Origin: Babylonia areolata
Taxonomy: Eukaryota > Mollusca > Gastropoda > Neogastropoda > Buccinidae
Length of the DNA stretch: 64,000 nucleotides
Direction of reading: 5' to 3'
Assembly: GCF_041734735.1 (NCBI RefSeq)
Contig: NC_134895.1
Span: 17,443,525 to 17,507,524, forward strand
Every line of letters begins with the position of its first letter. The stretch's first letter is position 1. The translations under genes and the position numbers were made by a program. Below the pieces are notes generated by a model. That model was not told the DNA's origin and did not search any database. It saw only the letters and a program-made list of their open reading frames with translations. Positions 49,697 through 58,822 of the stretch are shown one piece after another.

Positions 49697-50564
49697 ATTT
49701 CCCACATTACCCTGCACCCCTCTCCCCACCTACACACATGGGAAACCACAATGACATTGGATTGTACAAAATCTTCTGAAAGCACTAGTAAAAGCTAAAC
49801 TACAAAATTTGTTTCAAATATGTGTCAAAGCATGTGAACTGATACATATACCTTACACGACAAAAAAAATTTAAAAGTTGGGGCGGGGGCTGGGGGTAGG
49901 GGGTGGGGGTGAACAGGTCTTCAGAGCCTACCCTAGGTTTGTGTGAAACTTAAACATAAAAGAAACATTTGCAACCAAACAATGAAACATGCACACACTG
50001 ACATCAGTGTGCAAATACACACAACACACACACTGCACATGTGAACTCACAGACACCAAGCCCTAACCAACAACTGCCAAACTTATGCCCCACCCCAACT
50101 AAACAGAGATAATCAAATGAGTAAACAAGATAGATCATGTGTATTTAATACATCTATTTTTCTGTTTTTGTTTAAGTTTAAACAAGAAGTGTATGGTAAC
50201 AGGACATCTTTTTCAAATGCAAAGGATTATTGTGACGTCATGATTATTCAAACCCATTAAGCTACATCTTTAAAATTAAGATTACATCCTATAGTGTATC
50301 ATCTAATCAATCTTTAGTACCACATCATCGGTGCAGTGACTCGATAAAATTATGTGGATTGATGTCCGTAACCATGTGAGAATCAGAAAGCGAGCCAGTC
50401 TCTGAATCGGTGAATTTCGTGAGCAAATACTTACGTTTCTGAAGTTCTTCCTTTTCCTTCCAAGCTGAATACCTCTCTGCGTATTCTTTATTAATCGTAA
50501 GTTGACAGTTTTCTGGATCAGAATCCTCCTCATCAGATTCAAACAGTTTCAGTTTAGAATCCAT
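24386..50564 (-). CDS. KRI1: KRI1 orthologue, nucleolar ribosome-biogenesis factor (18 coding exons)
   Basis: KRI1 is a nucleolar protein needed for 40S subunit assembly (yeast Kri1 binds Krr1). Coding exons in order: 50435-50564, 47669-47727, 46663-46762, 44839-45016, 43986-44075, 42092-42176, 41313-41405, 40167-40282, 35568-35670, 34721-34816, 32995-33162, 31643-31742, 30938-31071, 29538-29661, 28914-29047, 28283-28347, 26441-26542, 24386-25154. All are GT-AG and phase-consistent, giving 881 codons (human about 700). Landmarks: SAWKEKEELQK near residue 40; EEEEYLQFLKGQK near 216; YNFRFEEPD at 307-315; charged helical segment 319-406; FDPKLYDKMMQ near 400; the conserved C-terminal domain at about 485-592 (PWEDYVQEYYSLNY, YRNVVPNNYGL); lysine-rich tail 626-881 ending with SRLAAFHIDPRKFKYTK. 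The extra length is mostly acidic and lysine-rich tracts. Exons 8 and 13 are the least conserved; exon 13 ends at a weak GTCTGT donor, so its 3' edge is less sure. Confidence 0.92.
27715..27812. repeat. SINE 3'-end-like sequence with (ATT)n tail (KRI1 intron 16)
   Basis: GTAAAGCACCTAGAGCAGAT and GTGCTATATAAGTATCCATT followed by (ATT)n. Such CGCTATATAAAT-plus-ATT endings are common at the 3' ends of animal SINEs. A weaker relative at 33295-33375 ends in an ATT/ATC array. Confidence 0.55.
28490..28735 (+). mobile_element. SINE family B copy (5' truncated) in KRI1 intron 15
   Basis: Carries the body (AGGTCCCATGTGCAGCATGC) and the 3' module (GGTGCTGTAGTGTAGCGACA) of family B without the tRNA-like head. 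It is antisense to KRI1. Its tail continues as the pentanucleotide array 28712-28910 up to the exon 15 donor. Confidence 0.8.
28712..28910. repeat. pentanucleotide (ACAAT/ACAAC) array, SINE tail expansion
   Basis: Repeats of ATACA and ACACA-type units following the family B SINE, including two copies of TGTGACAAAAAAAGAGTAAT-like sequence (near 28704 and 28810), so the tail region itself was duplicated. It ends exactly at the KRI1 exon 15 donor. Confidence 0.85.
28914..29047 (-). CDS. KRI1: KRI1 exon 15, core of the conserved C-terminal domain
   Basis: Encodes the best conserved KRI1 stretch: SETPWEDYVQEYYSLNY followed by YRNVVPNNYGLHPGE. It matches human KRI1 segments of the form FEEYLDEYYRLDYE and FKYRTVVPCDFGL. 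It leaves in phase 0 at an unusual GTCAGT donor. Directly after that donor the intron consists of the pentanucleotide tail of a SINE copy (28490-28910). Confidence 0.92.
29190..29430. repeat. degenerate ATATCTACAGGT-type tandem repeat (KRI1 intron 14)
   Basis: Irregular repeats of CATATCTACAGG, ATCTGCAAGTGGG and CTTTTACATATCTAC over about 240 bp. No fixed period. A 115-codon ORF here arises from the repeat. Confidence 0.6.
29967..30237 (+). mobile_element. SINE family B copy (5' truncated) in KRI1 intron 13
   Basis: Starts at the conserved CATTCGGATGAGACGATAAA motif and runs to an ACAAAT tail. It lacks the tRNA head. It lies antisense to KRI1 just downstream (in transcription) of the 32-bp minisatellite. 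Confidence 0.8.
30290..30960. repeat. 32-bp minisatellite in KRI1 intron 13, overlapping the exon 13 end
   Basis: About 20 units with a clean period of 32 bp (for example 30361 to 30393). Unit in KRI1 sense: GGAAAGCAAGAGAATGAGTC then TAAAGTCAGTGT. The unit nearest the gene is the last 25 nt of exon 13 plus its donor, GGAAAAGCAAGAGAATGACT then CAAAG/GTCTGTGT. Units get more uniform away from the exon. Confidence 0.9.
32231..32890 (-). mobile_element. non-autonomous piggyBac-type element, copy 2 (KRI1 intron 11)
   Basis: 652-bp relative of 16681-17324 in opposite orientation, with TTAA at both ends (32231-32234 and 32887-32890). Read on the - strand it starts CTCCCTCTGG and keeps GCACAGTTCCAGACAACGGA and the truncated peptide MASQVIQMEIF followed by AEAIEMLQTEGS. 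It sits in the KRI1 intron between exons 11 and 12, sense to the gene. Confidence 0.8.
34130..34255 (+). mobile_element. family C SINE, copy 3 (KRI1 intron 10)
   Basis: Close copy with TAGCTCAAGGAGGCATCACT and CAGATGCCTGACCAGCAGTG, ending GGCCTTGAG plus poly(A). It is antisense to KRI1. Confidence 0.75.
34380..34480. repeat. tandem duplication of about 58 bp in A-rich DNA
   Basis: TCTTGATGAAGTCAACTCTA and TCTTGATGAAGTCAACAACT occur in tandem, each followed by ATGTGCACAA and an A-rich spacer. The surrounding 34240-34600 is almost pure A/T with poly(A) runs. KRI1 intron 10. Confidence 0.7.
36005..36195. repeat. 49-bp tandem repeat, about 4 units
   Basis: Units contain TTTTCCCAGCCCTGGAAGTC and TGGAAGTGGTTCTTTAA. 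It is embedded in a longer diffuse repeat (35710-36240) rich in CTTTTCCAGACC motifs, a weaker relative of which occurs at 32150-32230. Confidence 0.75.
36388..36657. mobile_element. small MITE with inverted ends (KRI1 intron 8)
   Basis: Left end CATAGCTGTCAACC and right end GGTTGGCAGCTGTG are inverted relatives (11 of 14 positions). AATTAGGAAT occurs just inside the left end and AAAATTAGGAAC just inside the right end. No coding capacity. The target duplication is unclear. Confidence 0.5.
37496..37981. repeat. 243-bp tandem duplication
   Basis: Two nearly identical copies (37496-37738 and 37739-37981) beginning GTACATCTGTCTTGTTGCAG. They differ at only a few bases, so the duplication is recent. 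The unit length is divisible by three, which explains the paired identical short ORFs; these are not genes. The right copy runs into the dispersed repeat 37982-38172. Confidence 0.9.
37982..38172. repeat. dispersed repeat with a 35-base G run
   Basis: A second member at 47790-47958 shares CACCACCTGCTAAGCCCCCT, GCCAGACTGAGTGAGC and TGACAGCAGGGCAT. This copy is interrupted by 35 consecutive G residues (38064-38098). Confidence 0.7.
38270..39651. mobile_element. TTAA-flanked element with subterminal 14-bp motif arrays
   Basis: 1374-bp element (38274-39647) with TTAA at 38270-38273 and 39648-39651. It has 16-bp terminal inverted repeats CCTTTCCCGTACGTCG / CGACGTATGGGAAAGG (one mismatch). Near the left end GTACGTCGTGGGTG occurs at 38282, 38459 and 38513. 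Near the right end its reverse complement CACCCACGACGTAC occurs at 39378, 39433, 39489 and 39545, with a variant at 39600, spaced 55-56 bp. No transposase ORF is visible. The features fit a non-autonomous piggyBac-like element, with the motif a likely transposase-binding site. It lies in KRI1 intron 8 and splits an older dispersed repeat. Confidence 0.8.
40418..40670. repeat. compound GT microsatellite with TTTATGTGTC interruptions
   Basis: Five blocks of (GT)n, separated four times by TTTATGTGTCTTT, show a higher-order repeat inside the microsatellite. ORFs of cysteine and valine repeats come from it. KRI1 intron 7. Confidence 0.85.
40875..41260 (+). mobile_element. tRNA-derived SINE, family A, copy 2, with target-site duplication
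   Basis: Full copy from the tRNA-like head (GGCGGGCGCAATAGCCGAAT) to an AGAAG tail. It is flanked by a 13-bp imperfect duplication, GTGCGTACAAAAT (40862-40874) and GTGCATATAAAAT (41261-41273), matching at 11 of 13 positions. This shows insertion by reverse transcription. It lies antisense in KRI1 intron 7, about 50 bp from exon 7. Confidence 0.85.
42835..43945. repeat. 71-bp minisatellite in KRI1 intron 5
   Basis: About 15-16 units with a period of 71 bp (TCTGACAGCA at 43021 and 43092). Some units are shortened or carry ATATAT in place of TATG. Read in KRI1 sense each unit contains ACAAGAG/GTAAAC, which looks like a splice donor, and GCTGTCAG, which looks like an acceptor. It lies between exons 5 and 6. 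Confidence 0.92.
45193..45981. mobile_element. TA-flanked pogo/Tigger-like element (KRI1 intron 3)
   Basis: 785-bp element (45195-45979) flanked by TA. Terminal inverted repeats of about 17 bp: CCGTAAACTTCGGTCTAT at the left, and CAGTAAAGTTCGGTCTAT as the reverse complement of the right. The CAGT start and TA target fit the pogo/Tigger branch of Tc1/mariner. Inside, near 45619-45705, a short + strand ORF MAKKAALCLFNLDTEDEDFS ends FSEQDDAE-stop. This could be an acidic transposase tail, but that is only a resemblance. Confidence 0.65.
47790..47958. repeat. dispersed repeat, second member (KRI1 intron 1)
   Basis: Relative of the right part of 37640-38172, lacking the G run. It starts at AGGACACCACCTGC and ends near GGCCACAGACT. 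Its family is unknown; it is short and without coding potential. Confidence 0.65.
48030..48356 (-). mobile_element. tRNA-derived SINE, family D
   Basis: On the - strand the head reads TGTGGCGTAGTGGTTAGTG (box A) and GGGTTCGAATCCCAGC (box B), followed by a body ending near 48030. It differs from families A and B. It lies in KRI1 intron 1, sense to the gene. A single copy is seen here. Confidence 0.65.
48681..49165. repeat. pair of diverged direct repeats of about 180 bp
   Basis: 48700-48870 and 48990-49140 share ACTGAACACTTTTAAGACTC / ACTGAACACATTTAGACTCA, CCTTTCCTTTACAT and AGTAAACCCAGGAAAGG. A third partial copy is near 46030-46095. They probably form a dispersed family of unknown type in KRI1 introns. 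Confidence 0.6.
49294..49404 (+). mobile_element. family C SINE, copy 4 (KRI1 intron 1)
   Basis: Copy with TACTCAAGGAGTCACTGCAC and TCTGCTAAGCAGATACCTGA, followed by an A-rich stretch. Confidence 0.7.
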
Positions 50565-50620
50565 GCTTGTTGTTGGAAAACGTACCCTCGTGGAAACTAC
50601 CGGAAACGGAAATGATTAAT
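50565..50620 (-). promoter_or_regulatory. KRI1 5' flank with ETS-like motif
   Basis: About 35-45 bp upstream of the KRI1 ATG the sequence ACCGGAAACGGAAAT occurs (around 50598-50613, + strand), containing a CCGGAA ETS-type core followed by a second GGAA. ETS cores are common in promoters of ribosome-biogenesis genes. No TATA box is seen. Functional assignment is inference. Confidence 0.3.
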
Positions 50621-51676
50621 AAATAGTAAAGAGTGGTAACTCTTTCCATTCAAAAGGTACATAACTTTAAGTCAATGTTGCTTGATGCTACCGATTCAGC
50701 TAGCTGGTCAACTTCAGGTTCCAGAGCAAAATCCAGACACTTCCTCAAAAAGGAAGCGCCGGGCTTATCCCGAAACCGATCATTTGACATGTGCACACAG
50801 CAGCAATGACAGAAGAAATGTGCAAACACAAATTAGCTTTTATTCAAGACTGGCATAGCCTCTATAATTAATCTTGAATAGGCAACACAGAGCATTTATC
50901 TGTTTATCCCGTGCATTCAGGATTAAAGAGGACTGAAGACAACCCAGCTACACACACACACACACATATACCAAGAGTACGCGTGCACACACATACACAT
51001 ACAGATATCTGGCACATTTACAAAATAATGGAATTATCTCTTTGTTCAATGGCATTCAAGTAGTCTGCAAGAGTTGCATCACTGATAAAACATGGTTTGT
51101 TTCTCTTGGCTTGTCTTGATTACCGTTTTCACAGTCTTGTCTCCCGGCGGATTGTTTGGTTTTTTTCTATGTTGTTGTTGTTGTTTACATCAGTGGCATC
51201 ACTAACACACACACACGCACACGCACACACACACACCTCTCTCAATATATATATATATATATATCTAGAAAGAGAGAGAGAATATATAGATATATACATA
51301 TGTATATATATAGAGAGAGAGAATCTTATCATCTTATACTGTGTTAATATTATGGTGTTAATGTTGATGAATCTGTTTCCATTGAATGGTTAAACTGCGT
51401 TTTTCTGTGCACTATTTTTTTGGTAGCCAATAAACCCGTCAATAATATCTTTTTGTATATTTAATAAGGTATTCTTGTAATTGTATCTTGTACATACATG
51501 TATCTCTCTCACAAAATATACATTTTTGGAAGTCATAACTTTTACACACACATACTGATGGTGAGAGGTGTTCTGCAGTCACTTTGAGATACTCCCACTC
51601 CAGTGTTATGTAAAGCAGTTGACAGAGCAAGTCGAAGATTGTTAGTGAGGAAGAGAAACAAAATGTTCTTCACATA

Positions 51677-51773
<97 letters not shown>

Positions 51774-53279
51774 TAAATTTATAAAGAGAGCAAAGCTTTT
51801 TTTTTTTTCATTTGAACTAATTCCTTTACAAAGTAATTGGACAACCACATATTAGGAAAGACGCAACAAATAAAATGGACAGACCTTTTATTTGAAATAA
51901 ATTTTAGCATGTATTTTGATAAAGTAATGGGCCATTCATGACAGACAGAAAATGAAGGAAACTTTTGTTTGAAATATAGATAATTCTTCACCGAGTAAAT
52001 CCAGCAACAGAACAAAAGTGACAAGGTTTCTATTTGAAATCACTCTTTTACCAAGTATCAAAACCCAATTATTAGGACAGTCAAAAGAAACAAAATGTTG
52101 CTGACAGCCCAGCCAACTGCACAGAGCCATTTTAGGGCTGAACATCCTCATGTTCTTAAAACCGAGTTGCAGGAAACTAAAAATAATGTTGAAAGGTCAA
52201 CGAAAACCACCTTTGAAACTGAACAGATGGAGTGCCAAGAATTTGCCGATATGTTCCATACACTGCTTTGATCCAAGTTCCATCCCAGAATTGAAATTAC
52301 AGTGAGCCATACACTGATGCTACATCAGAATGAGATGGGTCCTTTCCGTGTGAAGGAAGCATTCAAGTATCTAAATGATATGTGTGTGTTTTTAATACAA
52401 AAGCAGGCATTAAGTATTGGGAAACTGGGTCCACATTTTATGCTATCATATGTTTGTTTAAAGGAAAATACTTTGATACAAAAAACAAGCATTAAGTATT
52501 AACAAGGATATAACATGCACATTGCAGTATCCAGACACATTACATGGTTAGCAGGGGTGTCTTTCTCTTCAGTTAGGTAAGCAAAAATACATCAAAAGTA
52601 CAACTTCTAGATCCATCAGAGCAAATGTCAACTGGGATCATTGAATGTGTACGACTGGTCATTGTATGTGTGGTGTAAGTCGACACTTAAGCATTCCATG
52701 CCCATTATATAATATACTGAATGACTGATTCTCATGTACTGCTTGTGTTTTACATTACAAAATTCTCTTTGGGGATAATAAAATATTCAGCCCCAACATA
52801 CTTGATTTATCTTATTTCTTAATGCTTTACAATGGCAATGCACATATTTGCAGTTATTGTGCTTCAGGGAAAACAGTTGTCAAGCTCATTTCGATTTGGT
52901 CAGCAGTAGTTGTACTGATAATAGCAATCAGGCTATCACTTTAAAAAATGTAAACAGTACACCTTGAAAATAGTGTCTTTGACTCAGAACACTTCTTTCT
53001 TATGAAAACAATAATAAAAGATAAATTTGAATAAAGTTATATATCAACTGCATAACTTATATAAAAATATATCAATCCAGTCACTGAGAGACATGAATAA
53101 AAATATGAGTGCTTCAAAATGGGGTTTAAACAATTTCAGATATCTTTCATTTGCATAATTGAATAATCAAGCCAAAAATGAAAGTTTAAATCATATTTTG
53201 TAACCAGGGTTGTTGGTTTTTTTGGGTTTTTTTGTTTTTTTGTTGTTGTTGTTTTTTTAAGGTATACACCTTTACATTT
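50621..53279. other. intergenic between KRI1 and the LINE, no gene seen
   Basis: AT-rich DNA with CA, AT and GA microsatellites (51206-51320 and 51678-51770). Several short segments around 51850-52100 share CAAAATGTTGC/GACAGAC-like phrases with intron 1 repeats. No exon was found. Confidence 0.4.
51678..51770. repeat. (CA)n microsatellite, about 90 bp uninterrupted
   Basis: The longest pure CA run in the window, upstream of KRI1. Others: 4070-4118, 27636-27677, 31367-31416, 38849-38885, 46552-46595 and 49661-49695. Confidence 0.95.
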
Positions 53280-56200
53280 GTAAGCCCGGATGAGAAAGGA
53301 GGAGGGTTGGGCGTGGGGCTAGCAACCCCACCCCGTTAAAAACAAAGCTTGCTACAGAAACGCCAACAACAGACCAAAAGATTACTGCCCTGGGAGAGGA
53401 AGGGTTCTCACCAAGAGGATGTATGACGCCATGTGGTGAAAGCCGTGAGTCTACGGAAGCCACAAGGCCGACCCCCCTTTTATCGACCAGGACCATCAAC
53501 GTCGGAACATGGAATGTGAGGACCATGTATGAGACGGGAAAAACAACACAAGTAGCAGCAGAGATGAAAAGCTACAACCTCACACTGCTTGGAATCAGTG
53601 AGACCCGTTGGACACAGTCAGGACAAAGGAGACTGCTCACTGGAGAGATGTTGCTTTATTCTGGCCACGAAGAAGACAATGCTCCACACACAGAAGGCGT
53701 AGCGCTCATGTTGTCAAGACCTGCGCAGCGAGCCCTGATAGGATGGGAAGCACACGGATCAAGAATCATCGCAGCATCCTTTAGGACTAAGAAGAAGAAG
53801 ATCAAGATGAACATCATCCAGTGTTATGCGCCAACCAATGACGGCGATGAAGAAGCCAAAGATCAATTCTACGACAGACTGCTGAACGTCATCGCCAAGT
53901 ACCCAGAAAAAGATATAAACATCCTCATGGGTGACTTCAATGCCAAGATCGGACAAGACAACACGGGATGTGAGGAAGTGATGGGAAGACGCGGATTAGG
54001 AGAGATGAACGAGAATGGCGAGAGATTTGCAGACTTCTGTGCTATCAACAATCTGGTTATCGGTGGCAGCATTTTCCCCCACAAAAGAGTACACAAGGCC
54101 ACCTGGGTATCTCCAAATCATGTGACTGAGAACCAGATCGACCATATCTGCATGGCTAAGAAATTCAGGAGATCTCTACAGGATGTAAGGGTGAAAAGAG
54201 GAGCAGACGTTGCATCTGACCACCACCTTTTGGTAGCCAGGCTGAAGCTAAAGCTAAAGAAGAACTGGATGGAAGCAACAACAAAGAGGCAGAAGTACAA
54301 CATCAGCCTGCTGAAAGACACAAAGATAAACGAAGAATTCAAGCTGTCCCTCACCAACAAGTACCAAGTACTACAAGAACTGCTTGAAGAAGAGACTGAC
54401 ATCGAGAGCCAGTGGCAGAAAGTGAAGGAGACACTGACGTCAACTTGTCAGGAAGTAGTGGGCCCCAAGAGACACCAACAGAAGGAATGGATATCGGCAG
54501 TCACACTGGGCAAGATCGAGAAGAGAAAGCAGAAGAAAGCAGCAGTAAACAACAGCCGGACAAGAGCAGCAAAGGCCAAGGCACAAGCAGACTTCACAGA
54601 AGCCAACAGAGAAGTCAAGAGGAGCGCAAGAACAGACAAGCGCAAGTACATCGACAGCCTGGCAGAGGAAGCCGAGGAAGCAGCAGCCAGTAACAACATG
54701 AAGCTGCTGTATGACACCACTAAGAAACTCTCAGGGAAGTACAGCAGACCTGAGCGACCAGTCAAGGACAAGAAAGGAAACACCATCCTGGGAACAGAGG
54801 GACAACTGAACAGATGGGCAGAGCACTTTGAAGAACTCCTGAACAGACCCATCCCTTCAAACCCCCCGGACATCGACCCTGCTTATAGAGACCTAGACAT
54901 CAGCTGTGAGCAACCAACCAGGGAGGAGATCAGGAAAGCCATCAAAATGCTGAGGAATGGCAAGGCAGCAGGACCGGACAACATCCCAGCAGAAGCACTC
55001 AAGGCAGATCTGGAGACCACAGTAGAGATGCTGTACCCTCTCTTTGAGAAGATTTGGGAAGAGGAGGAAGTACCATCAGACTGGAAGGAGGGCTGCCTCA
55101 TCAAGCTACCCAAGAAAGGAGACCCCAGCAACTGTGCCAACTATAGAGGGATAACGCTTCTGTCAGTGCCAGGAAAAGTCTTTAACAGGATCCTCCTCGA
55201 GAGAATTAAAAGTGCAGTCGACCCTCTCCTCCGAGACCAGCAGGCCGGCTTCCGCCAGAACAGATCATGCGTAGATCAGATTGCCACCTTGCGCATCATC
55301 GTTGAGCAATCTTTAGAGTGGAACTCGTCTTTATACATCAACTTTGTTGATTATGAGAAAGCATTTGACAGTGTGGACCGCAACACCCTCTGGAAACTGC
55401 TTCGCCACTATGGAGTGCCAACGAAACTGGTCAACTTGATCAAGAACTCCTACGAAAGAATGACCTCCCGGGTGGTCCATGGAGGACAACTCACAAACAG
55501 CTTCGAGGTGAAGACCGGAGTCAGACAAGGCTGTCTCCTGTCGCCTTTCCTCTTCCTCCTGACGATCGATTGGACCATGAAGACATCAACAGCATACAGA
55601 AGAAATGGAATCCAGTGGACACTGTGGGACCAACTAGATGATCTCGACTTTGCAGACGACCTGGCCCTGCTTTCCCACAGCCGCCAACAAATGCAGGACA
55701 AGACTACAGAAATAGCAGCCACCTCATTACAAGTTGGCCTCAAGATCCATGAAGGCAAAACCAAGATTCTCAAGATCAACGCAGCGAGTGAGGACCCAGT
55801 CACACTAAACGGGAATGAGCTGGAAGAAGTGGAGGCATTCACGTACCTGGGTAGCATCATCAACACGCAGGGCGGCACAGACGCAGACGTCAGAGCAAGA
55901 ATTGGCAAGGTGAGGGCAGCGTACTTGCAGCTGAAGAACATCTGGAGCTCCAAGGTGGTGTCGACTCGCACAAAGATCAGGCTGTTCAACTCCAACGTCA
56001 AGTCAGTCCTACTGTATGGAGCGGAGACATGGAGGACAACAAAGACCACCATCAAGAAAGTGCAGACCTTCATCAACAGCTGCCTGAGAAGAATTCTTCA
56101 GATCCACTGGCCCGACACCATCAGCAACGCAGACCTGTGGCAACGTACCAACCAGCTGCCAGCCGAGAATGAAATCCGGCGCAGGAGATGGGGATGGATC

Positions 56201-56442
56201 GGGCACACCCTGAGGAAGCCAGCCAGCAACATCACAAGGCAGGCACTATCATGGAACCCCCAAGGAAAACGAAAAAGAGGAAGGCCAAGAAACACCTGGC
56301 GACGTGACCTTGAGGCAGAAACCAAGAGGATGGGATATACCTGGAGACAGCTGGAGAGAATAGCCCAGGACAGAGGACTCTGGCGGACTGTTGTCGGCGG
56401 CCTATGCTCCAGGGGGAGTGATGGGCCTAAGTAAGTAAGTAA
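53280..56442 (+). mobile_element. RTE-clade LINE, apparently full length
   Basis: Non-LTR retrotransposon with a short 5' leader (from about 53280), one long ORF and almost no 3' UTR. The element ends in a tiny AAGT tandem tail (56425-56442), as in RTE-type LINEs. The stop codon TAA lies inside that tail. The 5' boundary is set only by where the GC-rich leader begins after a T-rich stretch; no clear target-site duplication could be identified. It sits between the divergent KRI1 and SRSF11/SREK1-like genes, in the same orientation as the latter. Confidence 0.9.
53423..56434 (+). CDS. LINE endonuclease/reverse transcriptase, 1003 aa, uninterrupted
   Basis: The N-terminal AP-endonuclease-like domain (about residues 24-275) keeps its catalytic motifs: [27 protein letters not shown] and SDHHLL. 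The reverse transcriptase (about 480-790) keeps [20 protein letters not shown], motif [13 protein letters not shown] (about 640), motif [14 protein letters not shown], motif [11 protein letters not shown] (about 741) and FTYLGSIIN. The C-terminus has the arginine-rich segment [13 protein letters not shown] and [15 protein letters not shown] typical of RTE-like elements. There are no internal stops and all visible catalytic residues are present, so the copy could be young and competent for target-primed reverse transcription. Proteins of this kind are sometimes mislabelled craniofacial development protein 2 in databases. ATG 53423 is the first in-frame start. Confidence 0.95.
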   Translation: MTPCGESRESTEATRPTPLLSTRTINVGTWNVRTMYETGKTTQVAAEMKSYNLTLLGISETRWTQSGQRRLLTGEMLLYSGHEEDNAPHTEGVALMLSRPAQRALIGWEAHGSRIIAASFRTKKKKIKMNIIQCYAPTNDGDEEAKDQFYDRLLNVIAKYPEKDINILMGDFNAKIGQDNTGCEEVMGRRGLGEMNENGERFADFCAINNLVIGGSIFPHKRVHKATWVSPNHVTENQIDHICMAKKFRRSLQDVRVKRGADVASDHHLLVARLKLKLKKNWMEATTKRQKYNISLLKDTKINEEFKLSLTNKYQVLQELLEEETDIESQWQKVKETLTSTCQEVVGPKRHQQKEWISAVTLGKIEKRKQKKAAVNNSRTRAAKAKAQADFTEANREVKRSARTDKRKYIDSLAEEAEEAAASNNMKLLYDTTKKLSGKYSRPERPVKDKKGNTILGTEGQLNRWAEHFEELLNRPIPSNPPDIDPAYRDLDISCEQPTREEIRKAIKMLRNGKAAGPDNIPAEALKADLETTVEMLYPLFEKIWEEEEVPSDWKEGCLIKLPKKGDPSNCANYRGITLLSVPGKVFNRILLERIKSAVDPLLRDQQAGFRQNRSCVDQIATLRIIVEQSLEWNSSLYINFVDYEKAFDSVDRNTLWKLLRHYGVPTKLVNLIKNSYERMTSRVVHGGQLTNSFEVKTGVRQGCLLSPFLFLLTIDWTMKTSTAYRRNGIQWTLWDQLDDLDFADDLALLSHSRQQMQDKTTEIAATSLQVGLKIHEGKTKILKINAASEDPVTLNGNELEEVEAFTYLGSIINTQGGTDADVRARIGKVRAAYLQLKNIWSSKVVSTRTKIRLFNSNVKSVLLYGAETWRTTKTTIKKVQTFINSCLRRILQIHWPDTISNADLWQRTNQLPAENEIRRRRWGWIGHTLRKPASNITRQALSWNPQGKRKRGRPRNTWRRDLEAETKRMGYTWRQLERIAQDRGLWRTVVGGLCSRGSDGPK

Positions 56443-58364
56443 CTTGTAGACAGTGAAGACAGCTGAAGCATTTAACACAGTATTTGTGAGCTTCTTCAGA
56501 CACCAGGGTTTGGATAATCTGAAACACAGATTACTCCATCACACACTATGGACTCAAAACAACAGTTTATATATGCAGCAAACAGAATATGTCAGACAAT
56601 CCACACCTTTTTTTCGGGGAGAGGGGAGTGTGTGAGAGAAATATTGCCTGTGTTGAGAGAGTACCGACTCCAAGTGAATGCAAAAACTGCTTAAACATTT
56701 AATAATGATAATAGTATATTTCTATTGCCCCTTTCATTAAAATACAATAATGCTTAAGGCACATCATGTGAGTAAAATATAGCAGAAGAAAAACATTTTA
56801 CATAAAAATCACAGCCACATGTAAAAACCTCCAAAACAATCCCATACGAATAACATAGTTGATCACCCCTACCAAACAGTAAACTAGAACAACCATTATT
56901 ACCCACGCAAAATAATACCAATCATGCATGGACAGACAAATGCGTGCACACATATGCACACACACATGCATGAGCGCTATATCTGTATGTATGTGTATAA
57001 AAGCATGTCTCCCCCCCAGCCCCCACCCTCACCCTGTCCCCCCAACACATACTTATTTATCAAAATATGAAAACTTATGCCAGGTAAGGTACACTGCATG
57101 TTTTCAACAGTTACCAAGAAGATTGTATTGACGTGAGAACAGATTTTGCTGCAGGGTGAACAGCACTGTTTGGATGAATCTATGAATGACAGCAGACCTG
57201 CCTTAATTAAGCTGGTCCACAAAACCTATTGATGGTATCTATCATTATCTGTATGGTATCTTAAAAGCTACAGTGTATGTGTTGTCTGCAGTTAGCTTAC
57301 ACATCACTCAGTGAAAGCCTCTGCTAAAATCAAGCACGTGTTGTATGTGCTCTGTGTCAGCCATTATGAATGTTGGTAGATATTTTACATTGTCATTTCC
57401 CCTTAAGTGTTCAATAAGTCTGTTATTGAAATTTTTATTAAATTTCTATGACATTGTCTTCACAAAGATTTTGAACAAAACTGGCGTCTCTTAAATTGTC
57501 TTTCCTGGTAAGAATAAAGTTTAAAAGTGCCAAGCAAGACAAGGTCTAATTTCCATTGTGTAGTTCTTGTCTTCCCACTAGATTCCGAACAGGCAGTTTA
57601 TGCAAGTAAAGCCAAAGCCATGATCACCTGTGTCCAACATCTGCAGCTCCACAACAGAGAAACCTCAAATCCTCTGAGATGTGAGGTCACCAGGAAATGG
57701 AAAGAGCAGCATCTTTTGTGATGTCAGGCGTGGCTATATAACACAACAGCTGCTCAATGTTCTCGATTCCACCTGACAGCCTCAGCATTGATTCTTGTAC
57801 TTTGACCTCCCTCACCAAACATCTGCACACCACGAGGAGTACACTGACAGAGATTGATGTTAACAGGACTGAGATTTTTATTCTGGAACGAGTGACATTT
57901 CTAATGTCATTTGAGAACTGTCTAAAAATTTATATCTGATTTCCTCAGAACTGTTAGTATTTTCAAAGACATGGCTTGTGCAATATTCTCTTGTATGTGG
58001 TCTGAATTTTATTTTTATTTATTCATTTTTTTTAGTCACAAGACAGTTCTGAGTGCTTGATGGGAAATTAAACCAACATTAAGTATCTCTACTGCTAATG
58101 TATGAATGCAATCTGCTGCAATAAGCATGTGCACAAAAAGCATTAGGCTCATGCTGACTTAATCACACTAGTTACCTGTATGTTCACCAAAAGCAGCAGT
58201 CCTGCACAAGAGGAACCAGGTGTGAAGTCACCTGGACTGGTCAGCCAGTCAGTGTTTCTTGTGTCCAGACCTTGACCCTCGTCTGCCATCTGCACATCAA
58301 GAGCTACATGCAGTCAGACTGGGGTACATACAGGAATACCAACTTTTTTTCAAGACCAGTTCAG
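56443..58364. other. intergenic, no gene seen
   Basis: No coding exon. Around 56700-56770 a short AATAATGATAATAGTATA-type stretch resembles the older repeat split by the element at 38270. Otherwise unremarkable AT-rich DNA. Confidence 0.35.
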
Positions 58365-58376
58365 ATCCATTCAGCC

Positions 58377-58810
58377 AGCAGGCGCAACAGCTGAGTGGTT
58401 AAAGTGTTGGACTTTCAATCTGAGGGTCCCAGGTTCGAATATCGGTAACGGCGCCTGGTGGGTAAAGGGTGGAGATTTTTCCAATCTCCCATGTCAACAT
58501 ATGTGCAGACCTGCTTGTGCCTGATCGAATCCCTTTTGTGTGTATGCGCAAGGAATTTTTGTTTAATGTCCCGTCACACATATCGGTGATTGAAGAATGC
58601 AATGTATACGCAAGCAGAAGATCAAATACACACGATAAAGATCCTGTAATCCATGTCAACATGGAAACAAGAACATACCCAGCATGCACACCTCTGAAAA
58701 CAGAGTATGCTGCTTACATGGAAGGGTACAAATGGGTCATACACATAAAAGCCCACTTGTGCACATACAAGTTAACGTGGGAATTGCAGCCCATAAACAA
58801 AAAAGAAGAA
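58377..58810 (+). mobile_element. tRNA-derived SINE, family A, copy 3, with exact target-site duplication
   Basis: Full copy ending in AAAGAAGAAG. It is flanked by a perfect 12-bp duplication ATCCATTCAGCC at 58365-58376 and 58811-58822. Within the body there is an extra segment of about 60 bp (about 58553-58613), bordered by GTATGCGCAAG and GTATACGCAAG, which is absent from copies 1 and 2. Confidence 0.88.
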
Positions 58811-58822
58811 GATCCATTCAGC

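Noticed and set aside
53423-56434. Host gene of craniofacial-development-protein-2 type
   Set aside because: The motif set (AP endonuclease plus reverse transcriptase with FADD) and the microsatellite tail show a retrotransposon protein; the host-gene name is a known database mislabel.
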